64,000 nt of DNA from Piscicola geometra (Eukaryota > Annelida > Clitellata > Hirudinida > Piscicolidae). Every line of letters starts with the position of its first letter. Position 1 is the first letter of the stretch. Where the stretch lies: contig OX030959.1 in the NCBI GenBank assembly GCA_943735955.1, forward strand, positions 5,816,241 to 5,880,240, read 5' to 3'. Below the pieces are notes generated by a model, which had not been told where the DNA came from, did no database searches, and saw nothing but the letters and a program-made list of their open reading frames with translations. Below, piece by piece: positions 44,593-56,200 of the stretch. The translations under genes were made by a program, and so were the position numbers.

Positions 44593-47500
44593 AATTATCA
44601 TCATCATCATCATCATCAGCACCATCATCATCGCCACCACAGGTTTACTACGGTGAAGTGGACGAAGAATCCCCACTGACGACTCTCTCTGCCTCGACTC
44701 ATTACCTTCACCAAATCAACATCAACAACAACAACAATGATGATCATAACAACAACAACAACAATGATGATCATAACAACAACAACAACAATGATGATCA
44801 TAACAACAACAACAACAACAATGAGAATAGAAACCAAAAAAATAATGACAACGAAGATTTGGCTTTACTCCAAATTATCAGCGAAGTCAACACCGCGGAG
44901 AACCAAGTGACTTTGAAGGAGTTGAAGGCGGGCACTCATTACGTCTTTAAAGTTCTGACCGCGTCCGCTCCAGATGGCCAGTCCAGCAAGGAAATCCTCT
45001 GTGAAACCCTTTCTGATGGTGTGCAACTTGTTGCAGTGTTGAGATAGTTGAACAAGTTGAACATTTTTTTCGTAGTTTTTAGATTATAATTTCTTAGCAT
45101 ATATCTCTATTAATTTTGTTTTAAATATGCAAATCTTAATGGTAGTAATTAATACTAAGAAAAAAATAGAAAAAAAGAAGTTATATTAATAATAATAACA
45201 AGAATAATAATAATATTTGCTACTCCACAGCACCCAGCCAGCCTCCACAGAGCGTCTTAATTGCCGTTCTCAGTTCCAGCGTTAGTAGTAAATGAATAAA
45301 ATTAAATGATTAATAATACAAATGATATGATTTCAATAATTGAAATAGTAGTGGTTCATAAGTGTACTCCATTCTCAAAATTTGACTACTACTAAAAAAT
45401 CTCTTATCCATTCTGTTAGCACACACAGAAATTTAAGTAACTGCTCAATGGAGTAGTCATGAGTCTTTACAAAACGTCTTACAGAGTCTGCTTGTGAAGT
45501 GGAAAAGTCCTTCCAAACATCACATCAACGGCAAGGCAACGGGTTTCAAAGTTCGTTTTAGGAAGAATGGAGAAAAAAGCTATAATGTCGTCACCACTGA
45601 CGCGGGAAAAAGAAGTTACGAACTTGAAGGTGAAGAGCCTTTTAATAATTTATAAAATCTTAAGCTTGAATTTTATAAAATAATTTTATATTTTCAAAAA
45701 ATCATAGGTTGTAGAAAAACTTGTCAAAAATATTGTTTTCATCTAACCCATTGCCATAAAACATCCTCACAAGCTCTCTTCACACCACCAATTCACAGGC
45801 CTCACGAAAGACACTGAGTACAGCGTTTCCTTGCAACTCTTGAACGTGGCAGGAGGGGGGCCGTGGAGCGAGTGGACGCGTGCAAAAACATTCGCTAGAG
45901 ACCTCAATGGTTTAAAATATTCTTTGAAGAATTAAATCTGTTTTTTGGTTTTTTCACTAATTTTTTTCCCAATTTTTTCAACCATTAAGGAAAATAAAAA
46001 CGCTTATTTTTAAGAGGTTTTAAAACTAGAATAAATTTGTGTGCAATATTCTAAGCAAGGAACTAAGCAAAATGTAAAGATTCATCTAATAACTTCACCT
46101 AGAAACACTCGTTCCCGGAAAACCCAGTCACTTGTCAATCACACCATCTAAGCTCCACCCCCAACTTTCAATAACCTGGCAACCACCAATCAACGTGGGG
46201 GTAGTGATGGTCAGGGGGTATATCCTGGGGTATGGAGTGGGAACACCTGACCAATTCAAGGTCGTTTTGGGGGCAGAAAACAACTCCTATGTTCTCATGA
46301 ATACGAGTGAGTGTCGGAGATATTTGGGGGTGTTTTAGGCTGGTTTCTATGATGCTTTTATTCTAATTTTTCTTGTTCAGTATCTATTCAAAATTTCCAG
46401 TTAGAAAATAAATTTTTGTAGTTTTTCTTTTTTTTTTACTAGCCACCTTTTTTCGCCCGAACATACACCAAGCCACCACCAACACTTGTTTTCAGAAGCG
46501 AGCAGTCAGTACATCGTGACCTTGAGGGCCTTCAACAACCAAGGTGAAGGCCAGCCTGCCATGGAAACCACCTGGACACGTGAGTTGACGTTGAATTTTG
46601 TGAAAAAAAGTTTTGTTACATTATTTGAAGTGACCAGATCATTTTTAGTAATATTTATTCTAAAAAGTTTTATATAACTATGTATATATATATAAATATA
46701 TATATAAAACAAAATTTTGTGTAAATGCCTAAGATTCATTGAGTTATGGCGCAAAGTTTTAATGACTCAAAATTCAATTAAAAATGGAAAGAAAGTCTTT
46801 ATAAATCTAATAAACGGACTTTAAGGTATCACTCACTCCAATCGAATTACAGATTCTCAAAAAGAAGCATCATCATCTCCACCATCATCGTCCTCATCCT
46901 CACCCTCACCATCATCCTCTTCGGCATCATCATCGTCATCACCATCGTCGTCATCATCATCATCAGCACTAGAACCTCCAACGGCATTGAAGGCTTTCGT
47001 ACTCTCTTCCTCCTCCATCTATCTCTCCTGGATCGATAATAATGAACGAGAAGCCCAAAAGACACTGAATAGAAACCGGAACAAGCACTTGACCCAATTT
47101 AATAATGATGATAAGAGTGGTGATGATAGTGATGACGACGATGAGGATGATGATGTTGAACACAAAAATATGAATGATAAAATGTTTAATAGAAATAAGC
47201 AGCGCTTCAAGGAAGATGATGATGATGATGTTGAGAATGAGGATGAGGAAGATGTTGAAGATGACTACAAAGAAGAATATGATGACGATGATGAGTATTA
47301 TGATGAATATGAAAAAGGAGATGGTGAGAATGAAGATGACATTGCCTATCTACTAAACCATAAAAACAACAAAAATAAACACAAAATTTCCCACTATCAT
47401 AAACATATTAAACCAAACAAACAAAATAAAAACAACCAAAAAAACTACTATTACGTCATCGAAGTCACCGAAAAATTAGAATTTCCAGAAACGTCTAAAA

Positions 47501-50500
47501 AACCAAAAAGACTGAACAGCAGTCAAACCGAATTGGTGGTTAAAAACTTGAAGGCGAACGTTGAATACGAGTTTTGCGTCAAAGTCGTTCGAGTGAACGA
47601 GCAGAGCATTTGGAGCATGAGTGTCGTCAACAAGACCAAGGAAATGGGTGAGTGAATGGGTATGCGAATGGTGAGTGAATGGGTATGCGAATGGTGAGTG
47701 AATGGGTATGCGAATGGTGAGTGAATGGGTATGCAAATGGTGAGTGAATGGGTATGCGAATGGTGAGTGAATGGGTATGCGAATGGTGAGTGAATGGGTA
47801 TGCGAATGGTGAGTGAATGGGTATGCGAATGGTGAGTGAATGGGTATGCGAATAGTGAGTGAATGGGTATGCGAATGGTGAGTGACTATTCAAATGATTA
47901 TTTGGGTAACCTAAATAATCGAATAAAACTATTTATTATATTTGAAAAAATTGATATTTTTCAACGGTTTTACAAAATTCCATTAACATCTTTTTCCCAC
48001 AGTTTCTTTCCCCATTCACTCTATTTTTCTTTCGCTCACAGACCCTCCTTCTATTCCACGAGATCTGCACATCACTCAACTCTCCGAGCCTCCCTCTACC
48101 CTCCAGTTGTCATGGTTGCCCCCTAAAGGACAATCGTCATTGGTCACAAGTGAGTGGGTGGATGGAGTTATGAATATGATTAATTGGAAGTGGATGAATT
48201 TAGTACTTAAATTATTTGTTTTTCTAATTTTATCAACTATAAATAAATCTCAAAATACCGCTTTGTATCTCATGCACTTGAAATAAACTTTTTTCTTCCA
48301 TCTCGTATTCTCAAAGAATTTATTCATACTTTATTATTTTTGCTCACCCACATTACCACAACACACCAACCTCCCACCCAGGCTACACCATCTTCCACAC
48401 CACCGACCCCACACTGTCTGAGCGTAAGTGGCAAACAACCAGCGTCTCGAAGCAGCAATGGCTCAGACTTACAGACCCACCAAAGGACAAAACGGTCTAC
48501 TTCAAACTTAGGGCCAGAAACCAAGCTGGCCATGGACCCTTCACGCCGACACTGGCCTTCAAGTGGCATAAGAAAAGTGTAGCTGGTGAGTTGGTTTATT
48601 TTTTAAAGATATTTTGATATTAATTTTAATAACAATTATCTTCATACTTATTTCATGTATGCAACAACGCAGCAAAACAACTGGAGACTGGAGCATCAAA
48701 CAACATCGTACCTCTGATTGGTCTGGGAATCGCCATTTGTTTCCTGTCCGCCATCTTTGCTCTTTTGATCATTTGCCTCAAAAGAAGAAATAAAATAAAA
48801 CAAGAAAATGAAAATGCCGAGTAAGCTGGTGTAAAAAGTGTAAAAAAGACTGGTTGGAGTTGTATAGTTTTAGATAAGCAGTTAAAAGAGTTTGAGTGAA
48901 TCTTGTTTGGGCAGATAATAAATGAACTTTGTTTAACAATTTCACTATTGATTTAAAATAAATATTCGCTTTTTATATAAATGCTGCTTTTACCCCGTCC
49001 AAGAAAAACATCGACCCATAAAATTAAAACTTTAAAAACCCAAAACACCACAGGACCCTGCACCCAACCATGCCCAACAAAGACCTCAAACCACCGGACC
49101 TTTGGACGCATGACCCACATGGACTAAACAACAACAATAATAATAATACTAATAATAACAATAATTATATGAATAATAAAAATAATAAAACCAATGACGA
49201 TAGTAGAAGTACGTACAACAAGAGTTCGAGTAATAATAACGACAACAACTATAACAACGATAGATATGCCGATACTTGCTCCTCAAGCAACACACACAAC
49301 AACACCATCAACAACAACAACTCAAACAAAAATGGCTCCATCCTCAGTAATGACGACTCATGTTAGAACTCTTTCAATTATTACAACTATTTTTTCCCGT
49401 TTTATTGGAAAAAATCTTTTTCTAGATCTTTGATAAATAATTATAAAATTGAGTATAGTTATCTTACTCTGGCCTTAACCCCCACAGCCTCCCTGGAGCT
49501 GGCCCAGCCGGATGACGAGAGGTTCATGAGACCCTGTGGAGACTTCATGTGCCCCAGAGGTGCTTCTCCTGGTTAGAACTTGATAACCATTGGAAAATTA
49601 GAATAATTATTATTATATAAAAAAATAAAATGGTACTATTTATTTTTTTCCAATTATATATGTTTAGAATGAAATATCAAAATGAAACAAACTACCGAAC
49701 AGCGCTTACAGCGTGCCAACAGAGCGCTTGTCAGTTTCCAGTGTTGCTTAGCAACCAGTGCATCCACGCCCCCACCTCCTGCCTCCGCCATCATCATCAT
49801 GAAGGCCAGAAACCCTGCTCTATATTTAGCAACATGACCTTGAATTCCGGAAGTGCTATAAATAACGGTGTGACTATAGGCAGGAACGTTGTCAGCATGG
49901 ATGGAAACGGAGTAACTGTGAATAGCAACGGAGTCTCCCCAAACAATGCTTCTATTAATAACAACTCTATGAATAGCAACGCTCTGGGAAATCGGTTTTT
50001 CCAGGTCAGAACACCTTTCAACTCGAACGCTATTGGCCAGACTCCCGTTTCCATGACGACGAGCATTGTGTCCACCAATCCACGAGTCAATGCGGGTGAC
50101 CTGGTTTCGATCTCTCCAGGTGGTTGTTTGAGCAAAAAATATTTTTTGAAACTTTTAAAATCTCATTTATAATAATTTTGTTTTGCTGATGGTGGGGATT
50201 TAAAAAGGATTTTGATTGTTTTTATCAATTATTACTTTAATTTTTGCAGCCGCAAAACAACTGAAGCAGCGGGACTCAGGCGCATTTAAGGTGAGTCATC
50301 ACCAGCGCCAGTTTCGAATAAATTAAATTTGATAAAAATTAGATTTATTAATTTTAAGACATGTTTTTTTCTCCCCCAGACCCCACCCACTCCACCTGCT
50401 GCGAGGGGAGACAGCACGGAGGACCTGTCGAATGAACTGGCCAACCTGGAAGGTCTCATGAAGGACCTCTCAGCCATCACCCAGAAAGAGTTCCAGTGTG

Positions 50501-50514
50501 GCAGTGGTGTATAA
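33939..50514 (+). CDS. DCC: DCC/neogenin/UNC-40/Frazzled-type netrin receptor (signal-peptide exon not found)
   Basis: 24 exons in phase: 33939-34479, 36365-36684, 37123-37764, 37842-38013, 38736-38905, 39069-39656, 40241-40403, 43052-43209, 44274-44437, 44643-45018, 45231-45280, 45485-45629, 45799-45909, 46103-46306, 46496-46579, 46853-47647, 48042-48149, 48382-48585, 48673-48820, 49054-49361, 49488-49571, about 49703-50119, 50250-50290, 50380-50514. About 2040 aa: 4 Ig, 6 FN3, a TM helix (IVPLIGLGIAICFLSAIFAL) and a cytoplasmic tail. Orthology rests on the tail: P1-like KDLKPPDLW and P3-like ELANLEGLMKDLSAIT at the C-terminus, as in DCC and neogenin. Known role: netrin-guided axon and cell migration. 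Vertebrate DCC is about 1450 aa; the excess is Asn, Asp, Ser, Lys and Gln-rich insertions in Ig1, Ig2, Ig4, FN3-2 and FN3-5. Ig3 lacks both disulfide Cys. Exon 2 could start at 36293 instead, and exon 22 at 49712. Confidence 0.93.
34690..34816 (-). other. Exon-like minus-strand ORF inside DCC intron 1
   Basis: In the 1.9-kb intron between the first two traced DCC exons, a segment richer in G+C than its surroundings is open on the minus strand for about 42 codons after a T-rich acceptor-like tract (TTCTATTCAAAG), ending at TGA 34692-34690. It reads ALTQMYWRSFNERVLSLKIS and then NEAIKCLMENLKPVC. A GT follows NLKP, so it could also be internal. No confident family; the second part faintly recalls the first helix of histone-fold proteins such as CENP-X, which is too weak to name it. 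Candidate nested gene exon or pseudogene piece. Confidence 0.3.
44158..44266 (+). repeat. GAATGAAT/GATGGATG repeat at the 3' end of a DCC intron
   Basis: Repeats of GAATGAATAGATAGATGGATGG ending just before the acceptor (TCTACTTGCAG) of the exon at 44274. Purine-rich next to an acceptor, opposite to most repeat-containing introns here. Confidence 0.75.
44527..44592 (+). repeat. (ATC)n microsatellite in a DCC intron
   Basis: About 21 uninterrupted ATC/CAT units, then a shorter block at 44600-44618. It lies directly upstream of the acceptor at 44642. Confidence 0.95.
44726..44820 (+). repeat. 27-bp coding minisatellite in FN3-2 (Asn/Asp/His)
   Basis: Three or so tandem units coding NNNNNNDDH extend a loop of the second FN3 domain of the netrin receptor. 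The frame is kept because the unit is a multiple of three. Confidence 0.9.
46861..46972 (+). repeat. TCA/TCC repeat coding a Ser/Pro-rich linker
   Basis: TCATCA and TCCTCA triplets at the start of the exon at 46853 code an almost pure Ser/Pro run of about 35 residues between FN3-4 and FN3-5. A mucin-like flexible linker is plausible. Confidence 0.85.
47647..47885 (+). repeat. 23-bp minisatellite that amplifies a 5' splice site
   Basis: The unit GTGAGTGAATGGGTATGCGAATG occurs ten times, almost perfect, plus a partial eleventh copy starting at 47878. The first copy starts at the exon end at 47647, so its GTGAGT is the true donor. Every later copy repeats a full donor consensus. Confidence 0.95.
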
Positions 50515-51845
50515 GGGGGTGGAAGAAGAGAAGGGGGGTTTGTGGTGGAAAAGTAATAGTTTTATGTGAAATTAGTGGTTTTTGGCAAAATTACGGGTGT
50601 TTCGATTAAATGGTGAAACTATGGTTTTATAAAGGGAATATTTGAGTAGAATTATAATCTCTTGTGGTGGAGATAGGCTTTGAAGATTGAAAATGTTTCC
50701 GGCGGTTGCATTATGAGAAGAAAAAATGATTGTTTTTGATGTCGTTTGTTTTAATAAAATGTATTATTAAAATTAAAATTAGCTGTGTTTTTTTATTGCT
50801 GTTTTGTAGTATTTCGAAAAGTTTTCTGTTTTTATTTGAGATTTTTGTATTCTTGAAAGAAAAGTGTTTTAATATTTCATTATCCTTGTTTTTGATATAA
50901 AAGACACGTTTTGAAATTTTCGAAAACAAAATTTTAATTTAAAAAAACGTTTTTAAAGGTATTTCATCGTTTCAAAATTTCCAATTTTTTCAAAGAAAAG
51001 GTCGTCATTTAAAAGTTTTGTAAAAATTTTATAGTAAATAAATTATCTTTATTTTTTTCAAACTGGTTTCTAAATGCTTTTAGTTTTCGTGTCTATTTAC
51101 TGGCTTGTGACATGGCGTTTGTCTTTAAAACTCTTCAGCAGTGTAATTAAAAATAAATCTTTATATTTAGCTTTTAAATTGATCTAAATCTCATCTATTT
51201 TGAATATATTTTCAAGTTTTTTTTGCCTTTTCACGTTTAAAAATATCTATTCATTTGTATTTTAGTATATATTTTGCATCATCAACCTATTTTAATTCCT
51301 CTAAAGACTATGATGATGTTGAATATTGATTAAATGTTATACAAACCACCTTATCCACTCTCATTTCCAATATCATGTCCCATTATCATCGTCTTCAGCT
51401 AATGAATAATTGCATTTATTAGTGTATTTATATTTTAATGTTGAATTTGTATTTTGGGATTTAATATTTCTGTCATTATGTTGTTAAGTGGAATTCTCTA
51501 ACTTTGTTTCATAAATACAGCTTTTACGCTCCTACCGGCATTTACTATTAATATGAAATTTACAATCGAATACACAGTGTAACCTTTTTGTATTTAAGAC
51601 TTTCTCATTCAGGAACTCTTGTGCTTAAGTTTACTTTTAATCGTTCATTGTGTCGAAATATAACACTTTTCAAATAAATTGCTTATCTTACTCCACTCAT
51701 ACTAAATCTCTGATGTAATGGTTATGTTTGCAACCAATCTCGCTTCTAAGAAGAAAATTCTTTAATAATAATAAATACTATAAAATAGATATTTTTTATT
51801 TAGAATAATTTTCTCCCCCATAATAATATGTATATTTAATCTTAT
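50515..51845. other. Intergenic interval between convergent DCC and secreted orphan genes
   Basis: Starts with a G-rich 3' UTR-like segment of the receptor gene, then AT-rich sequence. A minus-strand AATAAA at 51800-51795 lies about 46 nt past the orphan stop. No further coding sequence seen. Confidence 0.5.
50753..50758 (+). terminator. Candidate polyadenylation signal of the netrin receptor
   Basis: AATAAA in a T-rich context about 240 nt after the TAA stop at 50512. Not proven. Confidence 0.4.
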
Positions 51846-52958
51846 TTAAAGCCAGATTAAAGCTGTTAGTACAAGACAAACTGCTAGACACAGACAAAAA
51901 CTATCTGACATAAAGAATGAAGGGCTACAAGAATTCATAATATCTTTCGTGATCCTATAAGCCTGGTAGTAGTTGTATGGCACCATGAAACTGTACAATC
52001 CCTCTTCCTCCTCCTCTTTCTTCACCCTCAACTCCACCTCACACGGGTATATAGCCGTTGATTTTGCCGACACGTTAAAGTGGAAGACGCAATGTTTTTG
52101 CACGAAAGTGAGGTTGATTTCAAGGTGGAAGAGGTCACACGTCGTGAATTTGACGATGTGGCAGTCTTCGTCGCGGGTGAAGGTGGTCAAGGCGTCGTTG
52201 AAAGCCATGCTGAGTTTGTTGGAGGAAAGGAATATGTCGAATGTTCCAAAGAGATACTTTTTCGAAGCGAACGTAAATTCTTGATAGTCAATTTCAAAGA
52301 AGAATTCTTTTTGGACCAGATGGTTCCAAAAGTCAAATTTCCAGGGCATGTAACCTTTCGATTCGACAGTGCAGTTTTCGCCGTATTGTGTGAAGTTTGC
52401 ATTCACGGAGTCTCCTTGCAGATTCTTGACCGTCAGTTTCAGATCACCGTAGCTGTACAGCTGGATGTAGTTGCGGTTTTTGAGAAGATGCATGTCTGTG
52501 AAGATCTTGAGGAAAGCGTACGTCTCGCCATCGTACCCTACGTCCATCACATGCTTCGGAATCTGTCTCAATGCTTTGAAAACCACGACGAATAAGTTGT
52601 TTTTGTTGATTATAACTTCTCTGTGGAATATTTTGTTGTTGTAAAGTATCTCATTAACGTTTACATTTTTTCCTATTTTGATGATGATGACAACTCTCGT
52701 CTTGAAACTTATCGTCAATGAGTTGTCGCAGATGAAGGCGATGGCGTTTGGTGAAGTGGAAAGCAGAAGTTTGTGCACTTTTACAGCGTCTTCCTTCATT
52801 CCTTGTCCAGGAAATCTCATCATCACTCCCAAGTATTCCACTACCATTGCTGCATCTTTGCTGTATTCTAGTTTGAAGGTTTGCGAAAGATTTGAGAGAA
52901 TGAATAGAAGAGTGATAATTGTTTTGAAAGAATTCAATGGCTTTTTGATATAATACAT
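51846..52958 (-). CDS. Secreted or membrane-anchored orphan protein, single exon
   Basis: 370-aa intronless ORF. The N-terminus has a basic start and a hydrophobic stretch (IITLLFILSNLSQTF), fitting a signal peptide. The body has scattered Cys (at least eight after the signal) and possible N-glycosylation sites (NFT, NCT, NVS). It has an acidic patch (KKEEEEEG) near residue 320. The C-terminus ends in a hydrophobic tail after a Cys/Ser-rich spacer (LCLAVCLVLTALIWL), which could be a GPI signal or a TM anchor. No domain recognised, and no function proposed. It is divergent from TRMT6 (252 bp between starts). Minus-strand AATAAA lies shortly after the stop. The ORF is long relative to the local AT content and its topology is coherent, so it is likely real. 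Confidence 0.75.
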   Translation of the reverse strand: MYYIKKPLNSFKTIITLLFILSNLSQTFKLEYSKDAAMVVEYLGVMMRFPGQGMKEDAVKVHKLLLSTSPNAIAFICDNSLTISFKTRVVIIIKIGKNVNVNEILYNNKIFHREVIINKNNLFVVVFKALRQIPKHVMDVGYDGETYAFLKIFTDMHLLKNRNYIQLYSYGDLKLTVKNLQGDSVNANFTQYGENCTVESKGYMPWKFDFWNHLVQKEFFFEIDYQEFTFASKKYLFGTFDIFLSSNKLSMAFNDALTTFTRDEDCHIVKFTTCDLFHLEINLTFVQKHCVFHFNVSAKSTAIYPCEVELRVKKEEEEEGLYSFMVPYNYYQAYRITKDIMNSCSPSFFMSDSFCLCLAVCLVLTALIWL

Positions 52959-53210
52959 TCTAAGATTTTTAAAAAAATGGGTTACTTATATACTTTTTAT
53001 ATTAGTTATTTCACTTTTTTTAATTGTTATTGTTTATAAGTTATACGTTTTTAAGTGTTTGCAGTAAAATATTAAATTAACTAGTTAACAATAATATAAT
53101 TAAAGGTTAAAATTTATTTTTCTAATTTTATGTGTCTATTTTGAAAATATAAACTAGTAAAAGTAAACTTTCACTAAACTAGTTATAAATACTATTTAAT
53201 TTCGCTCAGC
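52959..53210. promoter_or_regulatory. Divergent promoter interval, secreted orphan / TRMT6
   Basis: Only 252 bp separate the two divergent start codons. It is AT-rich, with repeated TTAACTAG- and ACTAGTTA-like words (around 53080-53090 and 53178-53185). Shared promoter inferred from spacing. Confidence 0.45.
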
Positions 53211-56200
53211 ATGGTTTCTCCGGCAGTGAAGGAAAACGATAGAGTTATCCTAAAGAAGGACAACAACTCTAAAGTGTTCAAAGTAATTTTGGGGCGGTAA
53301 GTTTTCAAAATGTTTTTTGAATTCAGTGCTATTACACATGAACAGCACCACCAGTAGTTTTTCTTCTCTAATCAACCTCCAATTAATACTTTTATAAAAC
53401 AAAAAATATGTATTTTTACAATAAATTTAATTTATCAAATTCACACGACGCGTCAAAAATATTAAAAAATTTATTGAATAAATGGAATTTACTTCCACAT
53501 CTATACCAACCCATTCTAGCAAATTCAACTTTTGCAAAGAAAAGTTCTTTTTGGACAATCTGGTTGGTGAGGTGTATGGGGCGTCGTACAGGCTGGATGG
53601 AGGCCAACTAGTGAGGTTGAGCATGGAAGAAATCAATGCAATTGACTCGACCAATGGTTAGTGAGATTGCTTGATAAAAATAATTGAATGGGGTTGAAAA
53701 ATTAATAAATCAGATTCAATTTTGTTTTGGTTGGCTTAATGTATTTCTATCGACCTGTAGAGAAATTTGGGAGTTTGTTATACTTTAAAAGATTTTAAAA
53801 TGTGTAATATAGACTTAAACATTTATAACATGGATTTGAACAATCATTAAAATTGCAAACTTTTTATTCCAGATGAGCAGAACGAAGTGGAAGCTGGTGA
53901 CAAGGACTTGTTGAGCAATCGCAACTTGCTCGACCAGCATACGAACCAGAAGATGAAGAAGGAGGAGATTGAAGGAATGAAGAGTAAAGGAGTTTCAGCA
54001 GAGGTGTGTTGTGATGAAAATAATGAGGGTGGGTGTGGTGATGATGATGATGGTCGGTGGTGAGGATGATGGTCAGTGGTGATGATGATGGTTATTAGGA
54101 AGATAATGGTTGGACATTTTTTAGCTGATAAAAATATAATTTTTGAGTTTAAAACGAGTTAGTTAATAAATTATCACCATCACCAAAAATAACTTCCCGC
54201 CATAACCTCTTCAGACGATAGTTGAACAGCTGATCAAGAACAGCGCCACGTTTGAGGACAAGACTGAGTTCTCGAAGCAGAAGTACATCAAGCGGAAGAC
54301 CAGAAAGTAGGCGCGAGTCTGGCGCCATAATTGAAATCAATTAGACATCTAATTAAATTAGTCTGGCGCCATAATTTAAATCAATTAGACATCTAATTAA
54401 ATTAATTAGTTTATAAAAAATTGAATTACTTGAGCTATGTGAATACATAATCTCGATTTACTTTTGATTTAATTTTATTTAGACTGTATTTAATTTTTAT
54501 TCATCACTCATATTTTTCTTCTTCCATTACCCCATTCTCTTTATCTCTTAACTCACCACTATCTTTTCCCCCTTTCATTTCTCACCCCCCCCCCACAGAC
54601 ACCTGACCACCTTCACACTTCTCGAGTGCAACACAAGAAACCTTCTCGAAATGTATTATAACAAGGGACCCACCAAGATTTGGTGGGTGGAGGAGAGAGA
54701 AGAAGTGTGGGGGAGGGGGGATAGAGGGTTGTAGTGTGGCGTGGTTATTTTAGAAATTTTAAGATTTAAAAAATAATAATTTCGTTTTTTATTATTTTTT
54801 TATTTTAATGTTTTTTTAACTTATTCGTTAAAATCATTGGTTTATTCACCATCTTCATGATTTCAGAACCATTTGAATCCTAATATCACTCACTGACCCT
54901 TTCCCCATGATTCATCTTATCACCCACACCACCAATCAACCCATCCCTTCACCGAACTCATCATCAACCATCCACCAACACACCATCCATCCACACCACC
55001 ACAGCAACCTTCGGATGGATAGTCTAGCGCAGGTGTTGAATGGCGCGAATGTGAGGGTGGGAGGGAGGTACGTGGTGGTGGATGGATGCGCTGGTCTGGT
55101 GACTGGAGCCCTGCTAGAGAGGCTCGATGGTGGGTGGGTGGAAGGTTGCATGATGGGAGGAGTGGGGTTGGGTGGTTGGAGATGGTGGATGCGTGGGTCG
55201 AGGGTTAGAGGGTGGAAGGTTTTTTGGTGGGTAGAGGGTTGGATGATGGGAGTATGGTAGGTGGGTTGAGTAGTAGGTGTGACGAGCATGCGATAAAGGA
55301 GGTTAGATGTAAGGTGGTGTTGGTTGATATGAAGGCGTATAAATGGTGGAGAGGGAGGCAGGGAGTATTGCGTTTGATTGAATGTTGCACTATTGTTTCA
55401 TTCCAACTCAATACAACTCCATCACTTCTCTTCATACTTTCTATTACTCCCTCCATTTCCTCTCTTCCAGGCAACGGCCTAGTGGTCAACCTCTACACAG
55501 GTTCAGCTCCCTCCAGGTGAGGTGGTGGTGAGATTCTATACATTCATCTATTCATTTATCAATCCATCGATCCATTCATTCATTCATTCATCCACTTATC
55601 CATGTATCCCCCCTTCCATTCATCCATCCTTCCACTCATCCATGCATTCAGACCAGCTGTGGACCTGGCGCACAACTTCTCAGAAGTTCAATTGAAGATC
55701 CTCAAAGACTTTCCCATCACTCAACTCAACACCCTTGCCTCTGTCGCTGCCTCAATGCAACAACTACAACAAAACACACATCAACAACAACCTTTGCAAC
55801 ATCAGCAACAACCTTTGCAACATCAACAACAACCTTTGCAACATCAACAACAACCTTTGCAACATCATCAACAACTTTTGCAACATCAACAAAATAAGGA
55901 TCAACTACCTACACAACAACAACAACAAAAAGAACTACAACCAGGGAATCCACAACAAAACACAACATTAACACAGAAACATGAGTCACAAAACACAGTT
56001 TTAGTTTCTTCTAAGAAAGAGGAGGATGGAGATGAAAAGATGGATTGTGCTGATAGTGATGTTGATAAAAATGAATGTGATGATGATGATGAAGATGGTG
56101 CTGATGATGGTAAAGAAGGTGATGATAATGGTGCTGAAGAGAATGTGGAATCCAAAAAAACATTGAAAAGAAAATATGTTCCATCCAGCAAGAGAGGAAA

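Noticed and set aside
47627..47893. Minus-strand ORF of SFAYPFTHHSHTH-type repeats
   Set aside because: Antisense of the 23-bp intronic minisatellite; not conserved-looking and it overlaps a well supported splice donor.
52080..52595. 171-aa plus-strand ORF opposite the secreted orphan
   Set aside because: Antisense shadow; the minus ORF is twice as long and has a signal peptide and a hydrophobic tail.
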